DNA from: an uncultured Pedosphaera sp.
GTDB taxonomy: Bacteria > Verrucomicrobiota > Verrucomicrobiia > Limisphaerales > Pedosphaeraceae
NCBI GenBank assembly: GCA_903918755.1
Contig: CAIXFN010000052.1
Location: forward strand, 1 to 64,000
DNA length: 64,000 nt
Direction of reading: 5' to 3'
The translations under genes were made by a program, and so were the position numbers. Every line of letters begins with the position of its first letter. Position 1 is the stretch's first letter. Positions 1-8,964 of the stretch are shown piece by piece. The notes beneath the pieces are model-generated. The model saw only the letters and a list, made by a program, of their open reading frames with translations, was not told the origin of the DNA and searched no databases.

Positions 1-564
1 CCTTGGCGGCGGCGGTGGGAACAATGGTGCCACTGAGGGCTCCGTTGTCGTCCACCTCGGCATTCGCGGATCCTGGAAAATAGGTTTCCAGGCGATTCAC
101 CAACGCGATCTGGTTGGCAAAAAAGGCCTCAGTGAAGGAGTAGCGCCCCGGCTGTTCCACAAAATAATCCAGGCAACCCCAACCGCCGTAGCCATACGCC
201 GTGGGAATGGTATAGCCGAGCATCTGGCGAACCCCGGCACTGTTCATGTACGCAATGGCCATGGCGTCCGGGCCGTCCACATGGCCCATCAGACAATTGC
301 CGATCGGCATGTAAACTTTGGGACTGTCCGAATGGATCGGATGACGCTGACCGGCGGAGTCCAGTCCGTAAAGTTGCCCGTTCTCGCAACGAAAAGTGCC
401 GTTGCGATACCCGTAACCAATCATCCAGTTGCGCTCCGAGGCGTGACCGGAGGTGACGAACAGATCGGCCTGATCTCCGCTGAGCAAATCCGCCAGCGCC
501 TTGGTGGTGTCGTCCGGTCCTTTGAATTCCCGGGGTTCCTGACCGGCTTCCTTCCGCACCGCCG
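1..564 (-). pseudogene. Truncated second copy of the clan CD peptidase-like gene
   Basis: This stretch is a gap-free copy of positions 6875-7438, with roughly 20 base differences by eye. It corresponds to about residues 165-352 of the intact 481-residue protein encoded at 6486-7931 and keeps the TSGHA and GNC segments. The reading frame is open on the minus strand up to the window edge, so the C-terminal part may continue to the left. Similarity stops abruptly at about 564, where the N-terminal half should begin; the sequence there belongs to an oxidoreductase tail read on the other strand. No start codon for the peptidase frame is seen to the right. I read it as a 5'-truncated paralogue and not as an active gene. 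Confidence 0.75.
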
Positions 565-650
565 CCTACCGCCGCACCGAGGTGACCTGGGAACAGATCA
601 TCAAAGAAAACGAGAAATGGGAACTCGGCCTCAAAAATTTGCAGGCGTAA
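552..650 (+). pseudogene. Detached C-terminal tail of a Gfo/Idh/MocA-type oxidoreductase
   Basis: Read on the plus strand, this stretch encodes a short tail containing RTAAYRRTEVTWEQ and ending at a TAA at 648-650. The pattern TAAY-(x)n-VTWE-(x)n-NE close to a stop codon resembles the C-termini of Gfo/Idh/MocA dehydrogenases from Verrucomicrobia and Planctomycetes; this identification is from memory of the family. The remaining 300 or more residues are absent, because the sequence to the left is the truncated peptidase-like copy on the opposite strand. The boundary falls in a stretch (about 547-564) that fits both genes, which suggests joining at short shared sequence. Confidence 0.5.
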
Positions 651-1013
651 CGAAGTAGGTTCCTGGTCTAGACTGCAAAGCACTTGGGAATGCTCCGGTT
701 CTCCGAGTTCGGACACTTCTAGAAAACCGCGCGGTTAACGCCCCGCCGGCAATCTGCCAAACGGGAAGCGAGTGATTTGACACGGTTAAAGTTTTGGCCG
801 GACAAAGCGTGTGAGAGGACTCGATGAAGTCGGCGTGGCTGTAACGCACCTTATGGGTAGAAAGAAGCGCTAACTCCACAATCCAATCGTCACGCTTGTG
901 TAACCAGAAACATTTAGCGCCATGCCCTAGCTCTTGGGTTTGACCAGAAAACTCCAAAAGAACGCGATTACATTACTCTAGATAATCGACACCTGTCAAA
1001 AGAGTGGCGGTGA
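651..1013. other. Intergenic stretch, no convincing gene
   Basis: About 360 bases between the oxidoreductase tail and the end of the large lipoprotein gene. A 108-codon open frame exists on the minus strand (631-957), but I recognise no family in it, and it runs across the oxidoreductase tail. No repeat, RNA or terminator stands out. It may be decayed coding sequence. Confidence 0.5.
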
Positions 1014-4000
1014 TCATGGCCCTGCGTTCGCAAGCACGCGGAGTTGCGTGGAGAATGTCCTGACTGCGTCCGACCGCTGGCTGGTGAGATCCTTGATCGA
1101 GCTCCGCACGTCAATTTTCAGCTCGTTGGTCAATTGTTTATAAGTGGCATTACTACTGAGGCTAGAGTCAAAACGCCGCAATTGGTAAAGGACATTGACT
1201 TCAGCGGCCGCAATCGAAGAAACATTTGTGGCTGAACCAACGGCAGCCTCCAAGGCTTCGCCCTCCTTTTTCAGAATTCGCGTGAATGTATTCGTATAGC
1301 TTGCGTAATCCTCCTCTGCATTGGGCTTTACCGGGAAGGCGGCATTTATGGGATTGGGGTTGAGCGTCAAAAGAAAATTCGTGATCGCGATGCCTTGTTT
1401 TATGGTAGCGGTGGAGTATTCATTCGTAATCTGCCCAAACTCTTTACCCAACGTCGTGTTTGCAGCCGTTGAAGTCGCATTACTGCCTGATGAGGAGGTT
1501 GCTGTATTTGCGGCGCTTGTGATGGTAGTGGCGGCTTTCCCTGCGGCATTAGCAACCGCCAGAGGCGCGATGACTGCTTGCGCGCCCTCGATAATGGGTT
1601 TGGGATCCGCAGTGAAATTTTTCACATACCAGTTCCCAATGTCATCCTTGGTTATTACATAGCTGGTCATACCCGAGCCAGCGACCCGCACCCGGTTGAT
1701 GTTCTGCCAGAATTGCTTGTCGATGTCGGACTGAATCTTGGCCTTATTATAGTCCTCCATCGTGCCGTTACTGAGCCATTCTCCCAAAGGATGAGGAAGA
1801 GACTGCAAACCTTGATGGGCCAACATGTTATGCCACAAACCGTCATTACCATTATTCTGCTGTAACGAAGTTGCCGGATAGCCGTTGCGGAGATAATTCA
1901 TGGAAGGCAATATACCTATACTGTCGCATCGATACGCTAAAGCGAGGTCCAAAGCGTCTTGCGCTTGCTCGGCGCGTGCTTTGTCACCATTCAATTTCGC
2001 AGTAATCTGAATGTCGCGCAGGGTTTGGATCAATCTCTCCTGTGCACCTCGAACATCGGAGTTTGCGTTACCCTCTCCCAACGACAATGTTGCCAGGGTT
2101 CCGGCAGTTGTGCCAGACGGGCTGGTGGCTGTGGTTCCGGGAACACTTAAGGTGCCGCCTTTGAGCTCAGTTGAGCTTAGCGCTAATGCAACATCCACAC
2201 CGGTAAAAACCAGCGGTGATGGGAACGGAATGGCGAACGCATTACTACCAGGTTTGAACCGGATTTCTGACGTCACGTTTTCACGTGAGAAAGCTCCTAA
2301 GGACGGAGGGACGTTTGAAGGAGCGGGTATATACCGTGCCGTTAAACTCCCAACCGTAAGGACTAGATCCCCCCCGAAATTTGTGACAAAAGTGTTGACA
2401 TTGGTGACTATGATTGAGGCCACACCATTAGTGATGATAAAATAGTCAAAGCCATTGGTCTTGGCTACAAAAACATTAGCAGCCTTTAGGTTCATTTCGC
2501 CAATTTTCGGAAACGCCTCTGCTATCAATACGCCTGGAGATTTCGTTTCCGTAATGTGAATTTCCGATTGTGGCGCTTTGGTCGGAGCACTCTTGCCAGC
2601 AGAATTTAGATACTTGTTGGCAGCGTTCAAGCTCTGCCATTCCACTTGGTTTATAGCGTTGGTGAATTTTTCCTCATGCGAATTGCGTCGCTCGATGGCG
2701 TCTGCCAGCGATAAAATGGCATTACCAATAGATTCCAATACCAGCAAATCGTGGCTAGTTCCAGATTCAAAGGGTGCATTATCGGCGAGGAATTTAACTT
2801 TTTGGGCGAAGTCCACAACACTAACCATCACCGCGTGCTGCTTCATGGCCAAGTCTTGCCTTATGCAGATATCCGCCCGACCATAGTTTGTGCTTTCGCT
2901 GTCAAGATATTCTGAAATAACCAACCCCAAACCCTTCGTGGGACGACCAATTTCCAGGGGACCACAAATCACATTATAATTAAAGTCAATAGAATCTTGT
3001 GCCTGTAAGGAACTGGAAGGGGCTGTCTCTTGGAGTTGATTAGCCAATTGTTGCACTTTCTTTGATTGTTCATCAAGTGCCTTTATTGCATCAATCGCGG
3101 CAGATTGAGCCTCTTTCGCCTTTGTTGTAGCAAGGTCAAGATTTGTTTGCGCATTAGTTTTGGCGACCTTGGCATTATCCAAAACTTTTTGGGCACTCTC
3201 TAGTTTAGTGTTTTCTTTTGCGACACGTTCGCTAGCGCGCAAAGCGTTAGTAACGGCAATTCCAGCAAAAACTTTTGCCTCCTCGAGTTGTCGAGACATT
3301 TCATCTGCAATCTCGCGTTTCTTAGCTGCGTTGTTTGCCTTCACTGACACCGCGTGATCAGCCTCTTGTTTGGCTTGCGCGTACGATTTCACCAATGCCG
3401 CAACTTTTGCGGCAGGTTCCTTACTTGCAAGTTTAGCTTTCGATTCATCTGATTTTGCCGCGTTCAAGTCCTCGTTGGCACGCTTCCATGATAAGCTGGC
3501 TAGCTCCAAATCGCTTTGAGCCATTTCCACAGTATTAGTTAACGCTGCGAGAGCTGACAATTTCTGACTACTTTGCTGTTCGGCCTCTTTTGCTGCTTGT
3601 TTTTTTCTATCAAGTTCTGTGTTAGCTTCCCGGTATTTTTCAAGTGTGTCGCCGACGCCGGCAATCTTCTTTTTGGCATTTAGGAGCGAGCTTTTTGTAT
3701 CCAAATCCGCTTGGGCCACCTCACGGCTATTTAAGAACTCCTCTGCTCTTTGGTTGAGGTTTTTTGTAAGGTTTAAAAGGGTTGGTATAGAATTCGTTAG
3801 ATCACTGTTAACCGCAGCCGAGTCGAAATCTGCAAAGGCGGCTTTTAATCTCGAATATGCGCCGCGGAAAGAAGGATTAATCTTAGCTCCATCAGGATTA
3901 TTCTTGGGCATGTTTGTGTACAAAACTAGCAGGTTGTTTACATTTGAGCGCAGCAGCTGTTTTGTTATGTTTGGAAGAATCAGATCTGGTCCAGCAGTCA

Positions 4001-4274
4001 TTTGCTGCTTTTCGCTTCTGGGCGGTAGCTTCACCGGTTGTTTAATCTCGCTCATTTCCAATTCGAGTTCTCTATCTAGATTCATCAACAGCGGCCTTGC
4101 GGCCATTGCCATGGCCGCAAGCTGCTCGGTTTGGATCCGGGCGTCGTTGACGAGAGCACCTTTGTAAACGTCAACATCCACGGTTAAAACGGCGCAGCCT
4201 ACAAGCAACGCCCCAAAGGCAAAGATCAATAAGGAGAGGACGGCGCATTTGAGTGGCGAGAGAGTGAATCGCAT
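1014..4274 (-). CDS. Large coiled-coil lipoprotein of unknown function
   Basis: This encodes a 1086-residue exported protein. Residues 1-27 form a lipoprotein signal peptide with lipobox LVGC (Cys27), so the protein is probably lipid-anchored in the periplasm or outer membrane. A segment just after it contains DVDVYKGALVND. Residues of roughly 190-415 are rich in Ala, Lys, Glu and Gln with heptad-like spacing and should form a long coiled coil. The remainder has Ser/Thr/Asn-rich stretches and no recognised catalytic motif. It starts 10 bases after the stop of another lipoprotein gene, so the two are probably one transcript. Base composition is clearly lower in GC than most of the window, suggesting a different origin. 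I cannot assign a function; an envelope structural or scaffold role is a guess. Confidence 0.85.
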   Translation of the reverse strand: MRFTLSPLKCAVLSLLIFAFGALLVGCAVLTVDVDVYKGALVNDARIQTEQLAAMAMAARPLLMNLDRELELEMSEIKQPVKLPPRSEKQQMTAGPDLILPNITKQLLRSNVNNLLVLYTNMPKNNPDGAKINPSFRGAYSRLKAAFADFDSAAVNSDLTNSIPTLLNLTKNLNQRAEEFLNSREVAQADLDTKSSLLNAKKKIAGVGDTLEKYREANTELDRKKQAAKEAEQQSSQKLSALAALTNTVEMAQSDLELASLSWKRANEDLNAAKSDESKAKLASKEPAAKVAALVKSYAQAKQEADHAVSVKANNAAKKREIADEMSRQLEEAKVFAGIAVTNALRASERVAKENTKLESAQKVLDNAKVAKTNAQTNLDLATTKAKEAQSAAIDAIKALDEQSKKVQQLANQLQETAPSSSLQAQDSIDFNYNVICGPLEIGRPTKGLGLVISEYLDSESTNYGRADICIRQDLAMKQHAVMVSVVDFAQKVKFLADNAPFESGTSHDLLVLESIGNAILSLADAIERRNSHEEKFTNAINQVEWQSLNAANKYLNSAGKSAPTKAPQSEIHITETKSPGVLIAEAFPKIGEMNLKAANVFVAKTNGFDYFIITNGVASIIVTNVNTFVTNFGGDLVLTVGSLTARYIPAPSNVPPSLGAFSRENVTSEIRFKPGSNAFAIPFPSPLVFTGVDVALALSSTELKGGTLSVPGTTATSPSGTTAGTLATLSLGEGNANSDVRGAQERLIQTLRDIQITAKLNGDKARAEQAQDALDLALAYRCDSIGILPSMNYLRNGYPATSLQQNNGNDGLWHNMLAHQGLQSLPHPLGEWLSNGTMEDYNKAKIQSDIDKQFWQNINRVRVAGSGMTSYVITKDDIGNWYVKNFTADPKPIIEGAQAVIAPLAVANAAGKAATTITSAANTATSSSGSNATSTAANTTLGKEFGQITNEYSTATIKQGIAITNFLLTLNPNPINAAFPVKPNAEEDYASYTNTFTRILKKEGEALEAAVGSATNVSSIAAAEVNVLYQLRRFDSSLSSNATYKQLTNELKIDVRSSIKDLTSQRSDAVRTFSTQLRVLANAGP

Positions 4275-4284
4275 AGGGTTGACT

Positions 4285-4965
4285 CTAGTTGAGATCCTTT
4301 AGCAGTTGATCAAGTTGAGACTTCTGACCTTCGGCATCCATTAGACCGGTCAAAATTTGGCGGGCGAGCGCCGAATCACTCTGGGCAGGCGGGGTTGTAG
4401 AGGTTTTACCCAGCACCTGACTCACAGCGGCAAAGTATTTTGAGGGATCACCACTCATCACGATGACGAGCCGCTGATCGCGAGGGGCCTCCCGGAACCC
4501 TTCCGGCCCGAATAGCACGAGGCGGCGGCCCGCTTGGAGGGCGGAAGCCTTCAGGCTATCATCCTGCTTTACCAATTGAAGGTTGCCATTATCGCCATAT
4601 TGGATCTGAGAACTCAGGCTATCGGCGACCTGGGCGGGCACCCAACCCGATGCAAACTTGCAGAGACTGATCAGGCTGGCCTGGCCGTGCACCCGCACAC
4701 GGTAAATCATGGGGGGAACCTGTTCCCTGGGGTCGAAGACCCCTAAATAGTAGATTTGCTCCAATTCGGTGGTAGGCGCCTGCGCCAACAGCGCGGTCGC
4801 GGCACCGGCGAGGGTTGCAGTATGCAAGTTGCTGGCGCAGCCGGTTAGCAGCGCGGGCAAAGTGGCAGCAAACGCAAGTAGTAGTGAACCAACCTGGCCA
4901 GACAGGCCTGGCTTAGAAGGAAGGCGGAGGCAATCGTTCATGCGTTGGGGAGGTGCGGAATACAC
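4285..4965 (-). CDS. Small lipoprotein, first gene of the two-lipoprotein operon
   Basis: A 226-residue protein with a hydrophobic leader ending in lipobox LTGC (Cys43 from the first Met, Cys35 if the Met at residue 9 is the true start). The mature part has a compact region around residues 65-190 (containing YYLGVFDPREQVPPM and LVIVMSGDPSKYF) and a Gln/Leu-rich C-terminus. No known domain was recognised. It lies 10 bases upstream of the large coiled-coil lipoprotein gene, so the two products probably work together at the envelope. The start is uncertain because no clear Shine-Dalgarno sequence separates the two Met choices. Confidence 0.75.
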   Translation of the reverse strand: MYSAPPQRMNDCLRLPSKPGLSGQVGSLLLAFAATLPALLTGCASNLHTATLAGAATALLAQAPTTELEQIYYLGVFDPREQVPPMIYRVRVHGQASLISLCKFASGWVPAQVADSLSSQIQYGDNGNLQLVKQDDSLKASALQAGRRLVLFGPEGFREAPRDQRLVIVMSGDPSKYFAAVSQVLGKTSTTPPAQSDSALARQILTGLMDAEGQKSQLDQLLKDLN

Positions 4966-5635
4966 CAGAATCGGAGTTTAAGCAAAAACTCTACCTGAAA
5001 ATTGATTTTCTCTGAGTTTCCCATTTGTATTATTACCCACGACCACCGTGGGACCTTGTTGACTTTCGAGACCATCGTATACATATGAGGGCGATTTGCA
5101 AATTGTTTTTTTAATGTTTTTTCAAACCGCCTTATTTTGTTTCCTTTACTATTCGCTGGCCTGGCGCTCTTGACCCGTTGAGGTTTGCAGGGCGATGCGC
5201 TTTTCTATTGAACCAATAGCTCATAAAATTGTAGCTAACGAGCTTTTAGCGGGTCAACCCGTGTAAGGTCTGTTTTTGTCATAGGAAAACGAAAACAATT
5301 GATTTGCAATTACTTACAGCACATTGAAATGACCGCAAGATTCCACCTTTTGAGAGATCTGACTCAGTCTATCTAGTTCAAGCTCGGAGGACTTGCACCC
5401 AGCAGATGTTCCCAACTGGAACTTTGCCAGGCTAAGCCAACGGCAGCATCGGACAGGTAGCTCAGGGTGCAACGCTACCGGCCGAGCATCCGGAACAAAT
5501 TGCGAACTGCTGACGAGCTTGTGCTGTGCCTGGCGGCGTATGCCCAAACGAAACTCCGCGAGGCCTTGTGCCGTTCAACCCTCGCCGTTTCATGGCATAT
5601 TTGCTACGGTCCGGTGTACTTCGCTTTCTTCACCC
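4966..5635. other. AT-richer intergenic region upstream of the lipoprotein operon
   Basis: About 670 bases with T- and A-rich tracts (especially 5040-5310) and no convincing gene; the short open frames here show no family resemblance. It must hold the promoter of the leftward lipoprotein operon, but I could not pick out a confident -35/-10 pair. Its composition is lower in GC than the rest of the window, like that of the neighbouring lipoprotein genes. Confidence 0.5.
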
Positions 5636-6418
5636 TCAATTCCAGGTCTTTCGCCCAGTGGACCGATGCGAGAGAAGCCTGTGCGCAGTTGCTAGCAGTC
5701 GGGGTTCGGATTCTGTGTTGATCGCTGTCACTTGATAACTGCGCCCCGTCGCGTCCGCAAAAAGAGTGCCGGCAACCTGTTGGAGATCGAGTCGTGCAGG
5801 AAGCTGGGTACTGGTCTGCTCATTCTCACGGGAATTGCTGGATGAATCGTTTTTCGCTTCCGCCCCCAACCGGTGGCAAATCGGAATCACCAGGGTCAAC
5901 AGCACCAGCACCACGGAAACAGCCGCCATCCAGCGGTAATAGCCTTGATCATCGATGTGCCCCCAAACTGGCACAATCACCTGCCCCGCGAGCAGGGTAA
6001 CCAAGATCGACGAGGCATTCTGGATCCAACGATGGTGCGGAGCGAGTTTGGGCAGGCGCAGCAGGCAGCCATGGGCGATGCCCACCGCCACGACGCCGAC
6101 GGTAAATGCTGTTTTCCAATAAGTGTCCTGGGTGATTTTCGACCACACGCCGTTCACGACCAACCCCACGGTAATCCCCGCCGTGAGAATGCCGGTCATT
6201 CCCATCGCCCTGGGTCCATTCCGTTCCAGGAACGCGGCGCAGGACATGGCGCAGATGCTTCCGGCGGAAATCGCAAAGGTGGTGACTAGCACCTTGATCT
6301 CGGTCTGTCCAAACTGATGGCTGAGAAGGGAAATGACCGCCACCATTGCGGTCAGCGAAAGGAAGCCAATGAAAACCTTGAGCAACACCCGGCGCACTTC
6401 AGAGATATTCGTGTTCAT
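5636..6418 (-). CDS. Multi-pass membrane protein of unknown function
   Basis: A 260-residue protein whose first 180 residues or so contain about six hydrophobic segments, for example around LLKVFIGFLSLTAMVAVISL and VVLVLLTLVIPICHRL. A hydrophilic tail of about 80 residues follows and is probably cytoplasmic. No transporter signature or catalytic motif was recognised. It lies immediately downstream of the peptidase-like gene on the same strand (67-base gap), so co-transcription is possible. The last 40 residues are Arg/Ser-rich and look less constrained, so the true end may be affected by local rearrangement. Confidence 0.65.
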   Translation of the reverse strand: MNTNISEVRRVLLKVFIGFLSLTAMVAVISLLSHQFGQTEIKVLVTTFAISAGSICAMSCAAFLERNGPRAMGMTGILTAGITVGLVVNGVWSKITQDTYWKTAFTVGVVAVGIAHGCLLRLPKLAPHHRWIQNASSILVTLLAGQVIVPVWGHIDDQGYYRWMAAVSVVLVLLTLVIPICHRLGAEAKNDSSSNSRENEQTSTQLPARLDLQQVAGTLFADATGRSYQVTAINTESEPRLLATAHRLLSHRSTGRKTWN

Positions 6419-6485
6419 GGGGAAACTTTAGCCCCCTATGGAACCGATCCCCAAATCGAATAAACTGCGGGCGTTATCGAAAAAA

Positions 6486-7931
6486 TCAATCCACCCGGCC
6501 GGTTCGAAAGACCACCCGGTACGACTTGCCGGCTTCATACTTTCCCGGGTTGGGAACGAGCACGAAGTTGTCGGTGATCACGGGATTCAACTCGGCGCCT
6601 TCCATTACTTGGACGGTTTTGACGTGGCGCGGCAGGAATTGGACGATGGGACGCCCGCCCCGCTGGGAACCGTTCTGGTTGATGGGCTCGAAGGTCTTGG
6701 CGCCGCGGTTGGGTTTGATTTCGAAAGTCCACACGCCGTCCTGCTCCGTCAAGGTCTGCTCCCAGGCGGTCGGCAGCTTTCCCATGCGCGCTTCCCAGGC
6801 GGGATCGCCATAAAACGCCACGGTGTCCCGGTCGGAGACCAGCCAGCGCCCGTCGCCCGCGGTCAGGCCGGCGGCCTTGGCGGCGGCGGTGGGAACAATG
6901 GTGCCACTGAGGGCTCCGTTGTCGTCCACCTCGGCATTCGCGGATCCGGGAAAAAAGGTTTCCAGGCGATTCACCAACGCGATTTGATTGGCAAAAAAGG
7001 CCTCGGTGAAGGAGTAGCGCCCCGGCTGTTCCACAAAATAATCCAGGCAACCCCAACCACCGTAGCCATACGCCGTGGGAATGGTATAACCGAGCATCTG
7101 GCGAACCCCGGCACTGTTCATGTACGCAATGGCCATGGCGTCCGGGCCGTCCACATGGCCCATCAGACAATTGCCGATCGGCATGTAAACTTTGGGACGG
7201 TCCGAATGGATCGGATGGCGCTGGCCGGCGGAGTCCAGTCCGTAAAGTTGCCCGTTCTCGCAACGAAAAGTGCCGTTGCGATACCCATAGCCGATCATCC
7301 AATTGCGCTCCGAGGCGTGACCGGAAGTGATAAACAGATCCGCCTGATCCCCACTGAGCAGATCCGCCAGCGCTTTGGTGGTGTCGTCCGGTCCTTTGAA
7401 TTCCCGGGGTTCCTGACCGGCTTCCTTCCGCACCGCCTGGTTCTTCTTGAGTTCGGAATACCAAATCCCTGACTCGCACATATCCAACGCCACTTCCGTG
7501 GCCGATGCCGTCCGGTGAATCGTGAGCGGTTGGGTGCATTCGGCAATGCGCAGGGCATTGGCGGCGTCGTAGCCGGTGACAATTCCCCAGAAGCAATCCA
7601 CGTACGGATCGTCGTTAAAACGCCGGGTCAACCGCTGGATCTGCCGGACAAATTTCCGACCCGCTTCCGTGGGCTTGGCCACAAAGCAAACGTAACGCGG
7701 ATATTGCCGCCGCAATTCGGGCAGGGTGGCGGCCACGTCCGAGTCAAACGTAACGACCGAGGCCGCGTGTTCCTTGACCAAGGCATCCACCACTTTCTTC
7801 CAGCCGGCATCGGCGAGCGTTTGCGTGGAAACCACCACCGCGTAATCGTGGCCCTTGGGCTCCGCCAGCGCGGGCACAATCACGGCGGCGAAGAGCAGGC
7901 TGAACATCACCCCGGCTTTGAGGATTTTCAT
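6486..7931 (-). CDS. Secreted clan CD (caspase-fold) cysteine peptidase-like protein
   Basis: A 481-residue protein with a signal peptide (residues 1-23, ending ALAEP). Residues 195-206 (DQADLFITSGHA) and 247-258 (KVYMPIGNCLMG) match the pattern of clan CD peptidases such as gingipain/C25: a hydrophobic strand ending in a His flanked by small residues, and about 50 residues later another strand ending in Cys. This makes His205 and Cys255 the candidate catalytic dyad. A Gly/Tyr-rich segment follows (YGYGGWGCLDYF), and the last 100 residues look like a beta-rich C-terminal domain. A second, truncated copy sits at the left end of the window. Family membership is inferred from motif geometry, not overall similarity, and the substrate is unknown. 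Confidence 0.7.
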   Translation of the reverse strand: MKILKAGVMFSLLFAAVIVPALAEPKGHDYAVVVSTQTLADAGWKKVVDALVKEHAASVVTFDSDVAATLPELRRQYPRYVCFVAKPTEAGRKFVRQIQRLTRRFNDDPYVDCFWGIVTGYDAANALRIAECTQPLTIHRTASATEVALDMCESGIWYSELKKNQAVRKEAGQEPREFKGPDDTTKALADLLSGDQADLFITSGHASERNWMIGYGYRNGTFRCENGQLYGLDSAGQRHPIHSDRPKVYMPIGNCLMGHVDGPDAMAIAYMNSAGVRQMLGYTIPTAYGYGGWGCLDYFVEQPGRYSFTEAFFANQIALVNRLETFFPGSANAEVDDNGALSGTIVPTAAAKAAGLTAGDGRWLVSDRDTVAFYGDPAWEARMGKLPTAWEQTLTEQDGVWTFEIKPNRGAKTFEPINQNGSQRGGRPIVQFLPRHVKTVQVMEGAELNPVITDNFVLVPNPGKYEAGKSYRVVFRTGRVD

Positions 7932-8050
7932 AAGGGAATCGAATCAAGTAAGCGAGGGCAAGTCAATCGCCGCCGCGAAGTCCAGATCATCGAAGAGTAA
8001 TTTAGCATCCCGATTGCCTCACCACGGGCCCGGGAGGTGCGTTCCGGCAT

Positions 8051-8927
8051 TCAGGCTCGCGCGGGCCGCTCCCGTTTGCCGTTGAGCAGGGTCCCAGCCA
8101 GGTGGAGCGGACCAGCTTGTCGTACGTGACCAGTAGAAAGGCCGTCAGGGGCAAGGTAATGATCAGGAACTTCAGGAGCGCGGGCAGCGGCCAATCGCGC
8201 ACCTAAGCCTGGGCCAGGATGACCAGCGGGAGCAGGCACAATGCCCCGAGGAGATCCAGCACCACGGAATGGGAGGACGGGGGGCCGGCGGCGTTCAACT
8301 GGCGCAGAATTTTTTCCCGCCCCGGCTCGACGGCGGCGCGGTCCAATCGCAGATGCAACGCCCCGCCAATGGCTTCCACGACGCCATAATCAATCCGGGC
8401 AACGGCAGCCGGCGTCATGCCGGTGCCGTTGCGCGCATCCTGGCGGGCGCCGCGCCGCTACAACAATTCCGCGACCTCCGAGCGGCCAAAAAACGCGGCC
8501 GTGATCAGCGCTGTTCCGCCATCCCGGCTGGGGGCATCGACGGCCGCGCCCGCGTCGAGCAGAGCGGCGGCCAAATCCACCCGCCCCACGGCGGCGGCCC
8601 ACGCCAGTGGCGTCATGCCAGACTCCGGTTGCAGTTCCACCGGTGAGGCACCCTGCTTCAGTTGCGCCTGCAAGGCGGAGAGATCACCCGTGATGAGGGC
8701 GAGCCAGAAGACATCCGGAAGCCGTGCACCGCCGCCTGGAAAAAATAAAATCCGCGATTCGCAGTCCGATCCGTCACCAGCCACGGCAGACCGGCGGCGA
8801 AGGAGAGCGCGACATGGTAGGCAATGCCCAGCAGCATCATCGCCGCCCGCAGGGCATCGAGATCATGGCGGCGGAGGGGGGAAACGACGGCTCGATTTTC
8901 GCCGGGCAAAACGGGAGGCGCGTTCAT
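8051..8927 (-). pseudogene. Broken acyltransferase-3 family gene containing ankyrin repeats
   Basis: The N-terminal piece starts at 8927 and encodes RRHDLDALRAAMMLLGIAYH and FYFFQAAVHGFRM, typical of the first membrane segment of acyltransferase-3/OpgC-like proteins. After a frame change it continues as ankyrin-type repeats (GMTPLAWAAAVGRVDLAAAL, DGGTALITAAFFGRSEVAEL). An in-frame TAG (8458-8460) interrupts the ankyrin part; the same frame then continues (GMTPAAVARIDYGVVEAI) to a membrane segment ending at 8203. The C-terminal piece, with LVTYDKLVRSTWLG, is in yet other frames and ends near 8051. Most membrane helices of the family are missing, so a large internal deletion plus a stop and frameshifts have destroyed the gene. 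Acyltransferases with an inserted ankyrin segment are, from memory, found in Verrucomicrobia. Confidence 0.7.
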
Positions 8928-8964
8928 CGCTACGGGGACGGACGGGTCGGGGCAGAGCCAACTA

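Noticed and set aside
129-716. 195-residue minus-strand open frame
   Set aside because: It is an out-of-phase reading of the truncated peptidase-like copy; the same shadow peptide appears over the intact copy.
631-957. 108-residue minus-strand open frame
   Set aside because: It has no recognised family and overlaps the oxidoreductase tail; too weak to call a gene.
4966-5635. Possible mobile element remnant in the AT-rich intergenic region
   Set aside because: No inverted terminal repeats, transposase fragment or target duplication could be found.
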